Shown here one piece after another: positions 1 to 11,876 of a DNA stretch of 64,000 nucleotides. Each line of letters starts with the position of its first letter. Within the stretch, counting starts at the first letter, position 1. The DNA lies in contig SCFE01000102.1 of assembly GCA_004352715.1 (NCBI GenBank), forward strand, positions 1,615,229-1,679,228, given 5' to 3'. Source of the DNA: Hofstenia miamia. Its lineage: Eukaryota; Xenacoelomorpha; Acoela. The translations under genes were made by a program, and so were the position numbers. The notes under the pieces were generated by a model. That model did no database searches, was not told the origin of the DNA, and was given only the letters and a program-made list of their open reading frames with translations.

Positions 1-2295
1 AGATTTGAACAACGTACTTTTATATGCATAGAAAATGTAAAATTAAGATATTGGAAAAGCTCATTTTGGTAAATTTTGTTTAACGAACCACCATAATTTT
101 GGTTTCTGCTTATATATAATGGAATAGATTCCATCAGAACAATTTACATGATGCTTTGCGTTATTGAAAAGTTAAGCTGCAAGAATAATATAAAAGTGAC
201 TTTGAAAAAAGTTCACACCCTGTTCTGCCATGAAGCCAAAAATATTGGTTATAAAAGAAAACCAGTTTCCTTAAGATAATATATTTTTACGGAGGAATCC
301 TTGACAACGAAAACTTATAAAAAGAGGCACTTGAGCACACACATAAGGAATCTATCTGAATTTCCTCATTATATTGCACTTTCAGATGTCATTTTGCGTG
401 AATAATCAGCCATTTCGAACTTCAGCCCTATTGGATAGAGATTATTATATGTTCATGGTAAAATTGAACTCTCAAACCTATTACAACGGCAATATAATGA
501 TTATTCTTTATTAATAACAGAATTGCAAATTTTCACTATTTTCGACTCCATTTAGGAAAATGGCTAGGTCCAAAATACATTTTTGGGCAAAATTTGTATC
601 AGTTTCATATTTTCACAAAATTTGGTCTTAGAAAGCGTCAGACGATTTTACCATTTAAAATATACAATATTTCCCCAATTCTCCTGAAATTTGGTATTGT
701 CAAAGGAATTTAACAAGCATGTGAAAACTGTATTTCGAATAATGAAAATAAAAAATTAAAAATATATTTACAAATACCAAAATGAATACCTGCCAATGAA
801 CAAGAAAATGAACAGTAAAAGCAATCAAAATTGAAACTCAGATGATACGCTCATGCTGTACCTGTTTTGACTTGATAAAGTAAAATAAACAAAACTAATG
901 TAAACAAAGTAAAATAGCAATTACTCAAGTAAAAATTTATATAACACTTACAACAGAATTGAAAATCATAACTGATTTTAGATCACTGAACTGGACTACA
1001 ATGCTTAGGAATGAAAAGTTTTTTCCTGACATAAATACATTGTAATAACAATAAGATTTACAAAATGATTAAAAATAGTGGGATTGTGACAAGATAAGTA
1101 AAATATTTTAATAGCGTATATCTTTATTAAATGAATGTGGAAACAGGTGGTTGTTGAGAAAAAATCGTGCAATAATACCTTGTATTGCAATTATTTAGTT
1201 TAAGCAAACTTATTTTTTATGTAATAAGTGCTTTGCGCTAAATTTAATCATGGTAACTCTAACTAATGGTATTTATCAGTAAGTTGAACTAATGGTATCA
1301 GTACGTTACACTTGTGGAATTGAGTTAGGATGTGGAGAAAGGTTGTAAGTCGCACATTTTACAAATCTACAAATCTAAGCTAAGTGAAATTATTGTTAAA
1401 AAGAGAAATTTTATGCTAAATATGTTATACATTTTTAACTTGCCTTACAAAGTACTCAATTTTTGAATTGTTTTTGCTATAATATATAAAAGTTAACTTA
1501 AATGTGACCTAAAAAATTATCGAATTTCTCTAAAAAATTGAATCAGTATGGATTAAGTTTCTTAACATCAAATTTATTTGCCTTCTGTGAATTGAAAAAC
1601 TATATCAGTGAAATATATTTTAAATAATGAAACTAGAACATTTACAATAATTCAGTTCTACATATAAAACTCATGTAAGAAGAAATTTTCAGAAATTTCA
1701 GAAACTAAATTGATTTGTTTAAACATAAGTGTTGTGTGATAATTCAACTGGCAAGTTCATTAAATGCTTTACAACAAAGTGAAATACGCGATTTAAACAA
1801 GAAGTCTTATTCAGAAATAAATCATGGCAGATGGTTTTATAGATTAATATGTTCTGGTTTAAAACGTGTTTGAAATAGACAATTTCAATTTTGTATTGAA
1901 AAATTGACGTTGGTAATAAAGGTTTTGAAAATCCTGGCAAGTTCTTTAAGAAATGAATGACATAATATACAATTGTGAAATGTCAGACAATACCTTCCTG
2001 ACAGGGATTGATCATAAATGCTTTATTAGATGATAAAGAAATGTCAAAATTATTTAATTTTCTCACTAATGCGTTAACATAGCAAATTTCATATGTGTGA
2101 AATTGAAAATAATATTTCTCAAATTATTAAATAAACCTAATTTCTTCCTATGATACTTAACATGCATCTCATTGCTTTTCTCCAAAATATAAATAAACTT
2201 AATCATAATTTGATTTTAGAAAAATATTTTGTGAGTTCAATCATTTATATAGCAATATTTTCAGTTTTATCAATATTTAAAATACTAATGTACCT

Positions 2296-2300
<5 letters not shown>
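1..2300. other. gene-free AT-rich stretch
   Basis: Only short chance reading frames (about 60-73 codons, low-complexity composition) occur here. I see no recognisable domain, RNA gene or repeat array on either strand. Confidence 0.5.
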
Positions 2301-2336
<36 letters not shown>

Positions 2337-2345
2337 CATACATAC
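2301..2345. repeat. TA/TACA microsatellite
   Basis: An uninterrupted alternating TA tract of about 30 bases runs into a few TACA units. TA tracts recur through the window and often sit beside assembly gaps. Confidence 0.95.
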
Positions 2346-4212
2346 ATTGTTATAATGAATAACAAATTGTAAGATATTTTTTAATACATAAGATCTTCCC
2401 CTATTCGAATCAAGTTTCATAGCAGATCTCCTTATAAATAATAATATTGCCTTAGTTATATGAAAACAAATTGTTTACATTGTAATTTTTGCTGCATCCA
2501 TTATTCCGCAACAATTATGTTCATTTAACTGCTTATACTGTGCACATAGCTTCAATACTTTGTGAGCAATAGTTAGACAGTTTTTTATCAACTTCAAAAT
2601 GGGACTTTTCAAATGGATTATATGTATTTGCTATTAACCCATTTGGATAAAGACATTAGAAGAAGAAAATCACATATGTTTTTTTAATCAACCAAAAAAG
2701 TGCATTTTCGTCCAAGGGAATTAACGTATTTTAGGTTTGGCATAACTCTATTAACAATATAGTGCAAATATACTAGAAGAAAAAAAGTTAAATCACATGT
2801 AGGTTTCTCATGGAGAGATTGAACCATGGTAATTGTGTGAAAATTAAAATTTTTAAAGTGCTATTCACAATATTGCGCGTACACATTTCAAAGAAACAAT
2901 TAAGAATTTCGCGTATGTTATTGTTCAATAGATTAGAGCATGGTAAGTATTTGAATTTTTTTCATTCAAAGTCGTCTTTAGAATGCGTGTTTGTTGGATG
3001 AGAAATGCTTGTTCAAAGTTGCTAATGTAAGAATTCAACTATGCAAAAGTGATATAAAACAGATATCACTATTTAAAATTTTCTGTATCAAATTCTGACT
3101 GACATGGTGCAGAGAGCCACCAATGAATCCGGTCATTCTAAGTTCACTTTTATTACTTATTTCAAGTTCCAAAATCAACCATTTAAACTTCTTTCCAATT
3201 CATTTTTCTATTTTTTATATCCTGAATTATCTCTATTCTTTTTCAAACTTTCATTCCTTCATTCAAATTTTTACTATTAGCAGCTATTATTGAGATATTT
3301 GATCTAAGGAACGTCCAAACACATAATTACATTTATTATTTGTTCTTTTTTTAGGGCCACATGGATCCTTCAATTTTGTTTTTTACATACGGGCGCTAAG
3401 TACTATGGGTTTTATACTGAGCGCAAGTGATCAACGATTTTCCCCATACATAGTGGCTGTGAGCAGTTTAGCTGGTTACTGTCAAAAAATCACAAATTGA
3501 GTATACATGATAGCCTTAGGGCTCATTTAATAGCCTCAGACTAAATTTGGGCTCAAGGGGAGCAATTCTGAAAAATATATAAAAGATAAAAAATGTAAGA
3601 AATTGTAGGAAAAATTGGATTTGTTGCCCCTTTCAACAATTATAAATGTGTTTTTCAATTAATTCTTCTATTTTCATTAAATTGGGCGTTTTGCAATATC
3701 TGATATTATTTTCAAGTCGATATTAGCAGTTTTTCCTAGTAAAAATAAGGTCTGGCTCCGACAATGTCAAAAATGCTGATTTCAGCCGGAATATGTTCGA
3801 TTTTGGCTAGATTTTTTTATCAGTGGCAGCAAGCTACATGCTTAAGCCATTTCTAATAGCAAAATTTCACAAAAACCATTTTAGGCCTATTGTATAGGTA
3901 TTAGGGGAAAGAGGTATCAACCCTTAATTGAAGCGTTGCGACATTTTCTGTTTCTTTGTTTGAATGACTTTTAATGTTACAATTAACCTTGTTTCTGAGA
4001 CTTGGTTATTGTCTGCCTCAAAAAGCATATTGAAATTGCAATTTCTGTGGGTTTTATAATCAATTCTGAAGTCACTTCACAAAACGTGGTAGAAAGGCAT
4101 TCTAAAATTATCAGAATTAGCTCAAACTTGAACCGTTTGATGCAATCATATAACTGCACTATTGGTTTAAAAAAGGAACTTGATCCGAAAAAAAATGTAA
4201 AATGAAACGTGC
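2346..4212. other. gene-free AT-rich stretch
   Basis: No coding region, repeat array or structured RNA that I can support. The short frames present have no recognisable domain. Confidence 0.45.
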
Positions 4213-4258
4213 TAATATATATATATATATATATNNNNNNNNNNNNNNNNNNNNNNNN
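4213..4258. repeat. TA microsatellite running into a 24-N gap
   Basis: A TA tract of about 20 bases is followed by Ns at 4235-4258. The gap probably reflects failure to assemble through the microsatellite, so its true length is unknown. Confidence 0.9.
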
Positions 4259-4999
4259 ATATTCCCAACAATAATTTAACAGACAATTTGGACATATGAA
4301 AAAATTAATTAACAATCTCCAAAGCTGGCATTTTTCTTTCCATTATCTCAAACTCAAGTGAGTTTTGTCCCACTCGTGCTCTTTGGGAACATATTTTAGA
4401 AAAACTTTGTCCCATACCCCCGCACCAGCTCCGCTCAGCCCAACCAATTCATTGACCCACAACAATTTCATCTTTGGAAACGCAAGTGGAAGAATACATC
4501 TCGATGCAAACTTTCAAGGTTTATTGTCCTTAGACAGAAGATGTGAAATTCCTTGTGGAATAAGGTTCTTTCCGTAAATGTTTTCTTTACAATTATTTTG
4601 CTATCATTAAAAATGCGAAATTTATTTTTTAGTTTTCGGTTATAACAAATTTTAATTTAACTAAATTCTATGTAGTTACAAAGTGTGATCCAGGTGAGAT
4701 AAATTTCTATCTACGCCAGTGCACATAGTAGCAGAACAGTGCAGTCCCCATTGATTAGAGGCATATAGCAGACTTTTAATCAAAAAATCTAAAAAAATTA
4801 TTAATTGCGATATATAGATTAATTATCATACTTTTGCATGAGACATACAGCAGAGGTTTTTTGTAGGAGCAACGTTTTTCTTCTTTAAAGTATGAATCTA
4901 AACAGATATAAATATACATATAACAAAATTGTTTATACCGTTTTTTGACATAGCAAAGACTTGAATTAGCTTGTATGTTGCTTCATAAAGCAACTTAAA
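4259..4999. other. no recognisable gene
   Basis: A 70-codon frame at 4365-4577 (+) is less AT-rich than its surroundings, but it has no domain I recognise and no supporting context. Confidence 0.35.
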
Positions 5000-5170
5000 T
5001 TTCTTTTCCAAAATTTTTCCGTGTTTGTGACTTACATTTCTTTTTCGACGTTTTTTCATGTTTGTGACTTACATTTCTTTTCCAGAATTTTTTTACTTTT
5101 GTGACTTACATTTCTTTTCCAAATTTTTTTACATTTGTGACTTACATTTCTTTTTTTGACGTTTTTCCTT
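5000..5170. repeat. minisatellite, ~38-bp unit, about four copies
   Basis: Four imperfect copies of a unit centred on GTGACTTACATTTCTTTT follow each other, differing by point changes and small indels. No coding role is visible. Confidence 0.8.
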
Positions 5171-6165
5171 TCCTTGACGTCAATCCTTTGTTTCAGTACT
5201 GATATGCATTTAATTTTTGAATATCATAGCTTTTGAATTTTAAAATAAAAACTTCATACTTATTGAGAAAGTGTTAACATTCACATTTTTCTTCAGTCAA
5301 TGAGTAAATTTTCATAATCATAAATGAATCCATAATGCCATTTCAAAAACAAATCAATTAGATGTCATGAAACAAAGAGACTAACACATTTCATAAAAAA
5401 TACATTTACGCAAAAATGATTAAATTGATTGATTTTACAAAACACATAGTCATACACAGTTTGCATGAAAAGAAGCAACATTTTTAAATTGAAAATGAAT
5501 ATCAAAGCTATATAAAATAAATTTAAGCATATGTATAGTACTTAAAAATTTACATAGGCTGAGGAAATAAGAACAATTGAGATGTTTTAATTCCAAAATA
5601 GAATTATTAAATGATTTAATTGTACAATGACTATAGTTATTAAAAAACTTTTAGGAACATTTTCTAAATATAGATATAAATAGCTTAAATTACAATTATC
5701 AGAAACTGATAAAATGAAATAAATACTTCTTCAAGGTGGTTTACTCATTGTATTCAAATATAAAATATATATCTCGCAATATGCAATTAGGAAAACTGGA
5801 TTTTAACTAAATTTCCCCATTAAATGTTTTAAAATCATATAGAGATTGACATTTTTTGTTAGAGATTTTGTTAGAATTTCTAAAACACAGCATTAGAGAG
5901 AATACCAATATATTTTGAATTTCAAAGTATTTTTCGACTATTTGAGAGTCTAAAATATGTATTTTTATTACTAGATTTAGTCCCAGTTTTTGATGTATTG
6001 CTACAAGTTTTAATACATCTGACACTTTTCCTTTTGTTATGGTTTCACTAGAACATGTTTTAACACAATTGACAAATATTTGTTTTGCATAATGTTTTGA
6101 CTTTGCATACACCTCCACTTTACGTTTCTAAATGCATAGATCTCGAAATTATATTCTCTAAATTT
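5171..6165. other. AT-rich stretch without recognised gene
   Basis: A 103-codon minus-strand frame (5807-6118) is the longest here. It contains the run VSDVLKLVAIHQKLGLNL but matches nothing I can name, and it lies just outside the inverted array that begins at 6172. Confidence 0.35.
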
Positions 6166-6171
6166 AGCCAC

Positions 6172-6362
6172 CAAATTTTCCTTTTGGTGTAAATTTTTCC
6201 TTTTGGTGTTTAGTTTTTGCCTTGGTATATTAATTTATTTCTTTGTGTGTTTAGTTCTTACATTGATATATTAATTTTTTCCTTTTGGTGTTTAGATTTT
6301 GCCTTGGTATATTAATTTTTCCTTTTGGTGTTTAGTTTTTGCATTGGTATATTAATTTTTTC
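6172..6362. repeat. left inverted tandem array of P1 (~41-bp unit)
   Basis: About 4.5 imperfect copies of a ~41-bp unit, core CCTTTTGGTGTTTAG then CCTTGGTATATTAAT. The reverse complement of the same unit forms the array at 7040-7310, so the two arrays are mutually inverted and enclose about 680 bp that contain a polymerase B fragment. The polymerase reading frame starts directly where this array ends. The unit itself shows no coding potential. It may be a subterminal repeat of a small palindromic element. Confidence 0.85.
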
Positions 6363-6364
6363 CA

Positions 6365-6781
6365 TGGGGTGAGCTTCACAAAATTGGTAAAACTTCATTT
6401 GCTGCAAAGCAAAAACATCGTTAACTAATAATTTTACAACCCCAGTGAGACTATTTGATGGAGAATTCCACTTCTTCCATTTCTTGCAATGAAGAATTCA
6501 AGCTTACTTCAAATAAAGTAATTGATCATTGTCATTATACTGGGAAGGCACGAGGTGTTGCCCATAACAATTGCAACATATTACACCATAACCTTCAATT
6601 TACACCAGTTTTCACACACAATGCTAACAAATATGACATGCATCTGCTGATAAAGCCTCTTAGACTAAAGGAAAATGAAAGTTTAAAATGTATACCATGC
6701 ACATCTGAAAACTTCATATCATTTAGTCTTATGGTCCCAATGTATAACTACAAGGATAAAAATGGTACAACTAATGATTAA
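6365..6781 (+). pseudogene. Polinton-type protein-primed DNA polymerase B, exonuclease-region fragment (P1)
   Basis: The translation carries the cysteine/histidine motif HCHYTGKARGVAHNNC, then an exonuclease II-like segment with an intact Tyr-Asp pair (NANKYD) and a downstream KCIPCTSENFISFS block. This order is characteristic of Polinton/adintovirus-type family B polymerases, which copy linear DNA from a protein primer. Upstream, 6365-6420 encodes a segment alignable with the same part of the P3 polymerase (both contain a KQKH block) before a stop. Only about 130 of more than 1000 residues remain: no palm, thumb or catalytic DTDS-type motif is present. The piece is bounded on both sides by inverted tandem arrays, suggesting capture or deletion. 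It is non-functional as it stands. Confidence 0.85.
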
Positions 6782-7039
6782 AAATATTCAAAAATATATT
6801 AATATATACACATTTTTTCCCACCTTATATGTTAACAAATAATTGAATGAAATTTTCAAATGCATTCTACAATTTATAGATGTCAATTGTTTACATTTCA
6901 AGATGTTTATCTAATAATGAACATTAAACTTGATAAAAAGATTTCATGAAAAATAATGTACTGGTGAAAAACATTAAATAAAAACATTTCACTGAAATAT
7001 ATAAATTAATTACTAATCAATATATCATGTATAGTAATA

Positions 7040-7310
7040 AAAAACTAAATATACCAAGGACAGAAACTAAACACACAAGGGAAAAACTAAATATACCAAG
7101 GACAGAAACTAAACACACAAGGGAAAAACTAAATATACCAAGCGCAGAACTAAACATGTGAATTAAAAAATTAATATACCAAGGGTAGGAATAAATATGT
7201 GAAGGAAAAAATTAATATACCAAGGGTAGAAACTAAACACATGAAGGAAAAAATTAATATACCAAGGGTAGAACTAAACATGTGAAGGAAAAAATTAATA
7301 TACCAATTGT
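7040..7310. repeat. right inverted tandem array of P1 (~41-43-bp unit)
   Basis: About seven imperfect copies of a unit with core ATTAATATACCAAGG followed by AACTAAACAC. It is the reverse complement of the 6172-6362 unit. The first two copies are nearly identical to each other, which suggests recent local amplification. The 6782-7039 spacer between the polymerase fragment and this array has no recognisable feature. Confidence 0.85.
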
Positions 7311-7757
7311 AGAGTACACATGTAAAATTGTGTTAGAAAAATATCAATTTAATTCTTGATCAAAGACTAGTAAATTTTTATTTTCAAAACTCGTACATGT
7401 ATACTTGTTACAGGGTACATTAAAAGATTTGCAAAATTTACTGGTTCAACTGCATCAAATCAATCATGTAAATGATACCATCACCCAAATAACCCTAAAT
7501 ATTGGTAATGATACCCTAATTTTGAATATTTTTTACTTAAAATTAAATTATTTAGTTGAAATTGACCATTTTGAGTAGCGACATCTAGTAAAATTTGAAA
7601 TTATTCAACTGCCTAAAATTATTGGCTCCCAGCCTTAATTGCAAAGTTTATTTGTTCTCAATTTTAATTGGATTGTTTGATTTTTGGAGTATAAGAACTT
7701 ACTATTCTTTTGAAAAGATTATTACATTTTTTAAATTCAGTTAATAAACAATATAAA
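7311..7757. other. spacer without recognised gene
   Basis: AT-rich spacer between the P1 right array and the short ORF at 7758. No domain or repeat was identified. Confidence 0.4.
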
Positions 7758-8132
7758 ATGGTTGCTGAAGAAATTTACAGGAGGAGAAATCTCATGAAAG
7801 CTCTCCAAGATGTTGGAGAAAATCCTATCAGCAAATGAATTTCCCTGGTGGATCTTCAAATCAGGGAATGGCATGAGATGATGGATGCGACCTTGATGGA
7901 GACAAATTATGGTTGCACTATAAAGATAAAACTTGACAGGAATGAATATTGCTATTTACCTTGTCATTATGCCTGTCAAATCAAAGATGAGGATGTGCCA
8001 TTATTGATTGGGAGTAAAGTAACAAGACTGTCAACTGTAGGACATTATATAAAACTGTTTTTTTTGTTAAAATTTATATCAAAAAATGTAAATATTTTAG
8101 TTTTTCCAACTGTGTTTCATTTAGACATGTAG
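7758..8132 (+). pseudogene. short conserved Polinton-associated ORF (P1 copy)
   Basis: An ATG at 7758 opens a frame that meets a TGA at 7836-7838 and then continues uninterrupted to 8132. The central part (tyrosine, alternating hydrophobic/basic residues, then YCYLPCHYA) has the same spacing as YYFLPKCYV in the P3 ORF at 54095-54358, so the two are homologous. Strand-rich patterning of about 90 residues would fit a small OB-like or single-sheet fold, but that is inference; I know no function. It lies near polymerase B fragments in both P1 and P3, implying a role in element replication or host interaction. The tail after about 8045 is low complexity and probably read-through. Confidence 0.5.
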
Positions 8133-8365
8133 AATTCTAAAGGTTTTTAATTATTAACATTATATGCATAGATTTTTTTTTGCTAAATTATGGAAAATTA
8201 ACTGTTTAATGTAAAGTCTCTCTTTTATTACAAGTAACAATACCATTAGTAAAATTACAAAACAAAAATATACCTTTCACAGATATTACATTTTACAATA
8301 TCAAACATTGTTAGTAAAAATATGTTTCAATCAGTAAAAATTATTGTTTGCTTAAATTACAAAAC

Positions 8366-9365
8366 NNNNNNNNNNNNNNNNNNNNNNNNNNNNNNNNNNN
8401 NNNNNNNNNNNNNNNNNNNNNNNNNNNNNNNNNNNNNNNNNNNNNNNNNNNNNNNNNNNNNNNNNNNNNNNNNNNNNNNNNNNNNNNNNNNNNNNNNNNN
8501 NNNNNNNNNNNNNNNNNNNNNNNNNNNNNNNNNNNNNNNNNNNNNNNNNNNNNNNNNNNNNNNNNNNNNNNNNNNNNNNNNNNNNNNNNNNNNNNNNNNN
8601 NNNNNNNNNNNNNNNNNNNNNNNNNNNNNNNNNNNNNNNNNNNNNNNNNNNNNNNNNNNNNNNNNNNNNNNNNNNNNNNNNNNNNNNNNNNNNNNNNNNN
8701 NNNNNNNNNNNNNNNNNNNNNNNNNNNNNNNNNNNNNNNNNNNNNNNNNNNNNNNNNNNNNNNNNNNNNNNNNNNNNNNNNNNNNNNNNNNNNNNNNNNN
8801 NNNNNNNNNNNNNNNNNNNNNNNNNNNNNNNNNNNNNNNNNNNNNNNNNNNNNNNNNNNNNNNNNNNNNNNNNNNNNNNNNNNNNNNNNNNNNNNNNNNN
8901 NNNNNNNNNNNNNNNNNNNNNNNNNNNNNNNNNNNNNNNNNNNNNNNNNNNNNNNNNNNNNNNNNNNNNNNNNNNNNNNNNNNNNNNNNNNNNNNNNNNN
9001 NNNNNNNNNNNNNNNNNNNNNNNNNNNNNNNNNNNNNNNNNNNNNNNNNNNNNNNNNNNNNNNNNNNNNNNNNNNNNNNNNNNNNNNNNNNNNNNNNNNN
9101 NNNNNNNNNNNNNNNNNNNNNNNNNNNNNNNNNNNNNNNNNNNNNNNNNNNNNNNNNNNNNNNNNNNNNNNNNNNNNNNNNNNNNNNNNNNNNNNNNNNN
9201 NNNNNNNNNNNNNNNNNNNNNNNNNNNNNNNNNNNNNNNNNNNNNNNNNNNNNNNNNNNNNNNNNNNNNNNNNNNNNNNNNNNNNNNNNNNNNNNNNNNN
9301 NNNNNNNNNNNNNNNNNNNNNNNNNNNNNNNNNNNNNNNNNNNNNNNNNNNNNNNNNNNNNNNNN
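8366..9365. other. assembly gap of 1000 Ns
   Basis: Exactly 1000 Ns, a conventional scaffold gap of unknown true size. It separates remnant P1 from the outer end of P2, so their adjacency and relative orientation are not established. The flanking 8133-8365 shows nothing recognisable. Confidence 0.98.
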
Positions 9366-9397
9366 TCTGTGTGAATGCACCCTAAGAAAGGCATAGG

Positions 9398-10010
9398 AGG
9401 TTCCACAAACTGACCTTTTGTCCTCTGCTGATTCATTGATATTGGAGGAGTGATTTTAATGACTCATCTACTTGACAAATGTTGATTGACAGCTCGCTAA
9501 TGGATTTTCAGTGATGTCACATACTTGACATTTTTAAGTGTATTGACTAATGGATTTCAATTAGTGATTCATGACAGTTTTTAATTGATTTTCATAGTGA
9601 TTCATTTACATGTTGGGGCCAACAATTTAGTTTACACTGTTTTGGTATAATGACTAATTTCATCTTAATATACATGGGTATATCACACACACTTGCTTGC
9701 ATACATTACATTTCATTTTGTTAATATACCTTGTTATCACACATTACATTTTGCTTTTTCCATGATTTTTGGATGATTGCAGTTACAATGTAATTTGGGT
9801 AAACTTACAAAAAACCACATTTTGCTTTTGTCAAAATTCCATGTTATCACTCATTTTGTTTTTGTCAACACACTACATTATCAATTTTCCATAATTTTGA
9901 AAAGCTTACACATACAATGCTTATCACGTTTTTGGTAATTTTTTCAAAAAGTCTTCACTTTGTTTTACAAAAATTCCATGCGTTTATTTCATTTTTCACA
10001 AAACAGGGAA
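9398..10010. repeat. outer part of a Polinton terminal inverted repeat (left)
   Basis: Starting near AGGTTCCACAAACTGA, this segment matches the reverse complement of the P2 right end (terminus near 22491, AGGTCACAAACTGA) and the P3 end at 53201. Shared blocks include CATGTTGGGGCC and TATAATGACTAATTT. Divergence from the right arm is clearly higher here than in 11877-13205. Polinton ends normally begin 5'-AG, consistent with this boundary. No convincing 6-bp target duplication is visible. Because a single-N join lies at 11195, this may be the end of a different Polinton copy. Confidence 0.65.
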
Positions 10011-11194
10011 AGTATTTGCTATACTTAAAGGCGTAATACATAATAAAACCAACCTACATTTTCAGAAAGAGTAAAACATGGGTTATGTATAAAACCAAAA
10101 TTCGCCTCCTAAAATGTTTACATGCAATGATATTAATAAAATCTATATACAGAATTATTATATATTAGTTTTTACACAGCAAACTTTTCTTTACACTTTT
10201 CTTTTGGTTTATTTGATTTTTTTAGGTTGTACACGTTTGGTGACTGATTCAACACATTTGCTGACTGATGCATCTTTTCTCGACTTACACACCATTGTTC
10301 AATTTTATTTGATTATTATGTCTTGTTTATGTGATTGTATGCGTCACACAGTGTTAAACTCTTCCATTGTTTTGTATCACACAATTCCATGATATGCACT
10401 GCTCTTGTTCTAAATGTATAAACTTGAAAATGCATATAGTGGGAGACATGTTAAATTCAATAGCAAAATGTCTACAATCAATTTAAGTTCGTAATTTGCA
10501 GCACTAGTTAAAAAATTATTATGTCAAAATAATTCCAGTAAGTCAATTGTAGTAATGAAACAAAAGCAATTAAATCAATTTGAGTTTTAATAATTCATCA
10601 TTTGTACTTTGTTTTAATCATAAAGCGCATATATAATTTAGTTTAAACCTGCACAAAGTAAAGAGATAAAACGAATATAATTGGATAAACAACCAATGCA
10701 AAATTCGTTTATTATAAAAAAACATGTACTCTGGAAAATAAATTATTTCAGCAAAATAATAAAACAATAAATTTAAATTATGTACCAAGATCTTTTTGTG
10801 GATGTAATTGTTACCCAAATTTGCTCCAACATTGAAAACTGTCTTCAAAACATCAAGCCTATCTTTTAACAAGAGCCATATCATTCATCTTACATTCTGA
10901 ATTTAAATTCAATTTATTCAACCTCATCTGCATGATGTTAAAATTGGAATTGGAATTGGAACAAAGGGAATGGCAGAGTGATATAAACTTTTAAAAAATA
11001 ATTTTTCTTTTCAATTATTTTGTTATAATATTTTTGGTAAATTTTGCTTTTAAGCACATAATTTTATTTTATAAACTCAATTTTTTATTTTGAGATTAGT
11101 TCTATGACGTTTGACCAAAATCACCTACTTGTAAAAAATATCAAGCACAATTTTGTTATTTGAAATGTACATATTCTCTCTCCTACCACCAAAT
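9970..11194. repeat. direct repeat copy A of 12245-13467
   Basis: This ~1.2-kb segment is nearly identical to 12245-13467 at an offset of about 2272 bp, and stops exactly at the single N (11195). The repeat includes the inner part of the terminal inverted repeat plus about 260 bp of subterminal sequence. The end at an N suggests an assembly join or collapsed haplotype rather than a clean genomic duplication. Confidence 0.85.
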
Positions 11195-11195
11195 N

Positions 11196-11876
11196 ATGCT
11201 GATGATTCTTTAGAAAGAATGATAAGAAAGGGTTTGGGAATACAGGTCACTATGGAAAATAATGCCTGAATTAATGAAAAGTCAGCAATAACAAAAGTAA
11301 TACCGGCAATGACAAGTGGAATTAACAGAATGAGGAAAGATGAAAATGGAAAACCAAAAGACGAGATTATAAAAACAAAGTTAAAAGATGGAACAGAAAA
11401 AGGATAAATAGGAAAGACTTAAAATGTCAAACATGTGGAAAAAAAGGCCACACGAAAAAATATTGCAAAAGGCAAATTAATTTTATCAAAGAAGAAGAAG
11501 TGTACTTCAATGAAGATCTATTAGATGATGAAGATGAAACTGAGCAAATGGAAGAGATAGAAAGTGAAACTTTAAACTAGAGGGAGAGCTGTCTCCAGTA
11601 AACTGTGCACCCATTCTAATTGTCACAGACCTAATCAAGACAAATACAATTACAGTTGTAATAAACAGTGTGATGGTCAAAGCAACCATAGATACCAAAG
11701 CAGTAATATCAATCATTACTGACGAATGTGTGGTGAAAATAGGATTTGACAACAGAAAATTGAAAAGTGAAAAAATTAGATTACTAAATGCATCAGGAGA
11801 TTACATTGATATAAAAGGTAAATTAATGGAAGCACTGATGAGAATTGCTAATACTACATTTGGCATGATTCTACAA
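11196..11876 (+). pseudogene. Ty3/gypsy gag (nucleocapsid) and protease fragment
   Basis: A gag C-terminal region with stops and frameshifts leads into a perfect CCHC zinc knuckle at 11425-11466 (CQTCGKKGHTKKYC, CX2CX4HX4C), which binds retroelement RNA. After an acidic tail and a stop, another frame (from about 11580) holds a retropepsin-like segment, ATIDTKAVISIITDEC. The usual catalytic Asp-Thr-Gly has become Asp-Thr-Lys (11691-11699), so the protease should be dead. The homologous segment in the gypsy element near 61750 retains DTGA. The fragment begins abruptly after the N at 11195 and ends at about 11870, where Polinton terminal-repeat sequence resumes. Confidence 0.8.

Noticed and set aside
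6172-7310. CRISPR-like array
   Set aside because: Units are contiguous and imperfect with no unique spacers, are inverted between the two arrays, and the context is eukaryotic.
8322-9436. Long open frames across 8366-9365 on both strands
   Set aside because: They consist of Ns and are not sequence.
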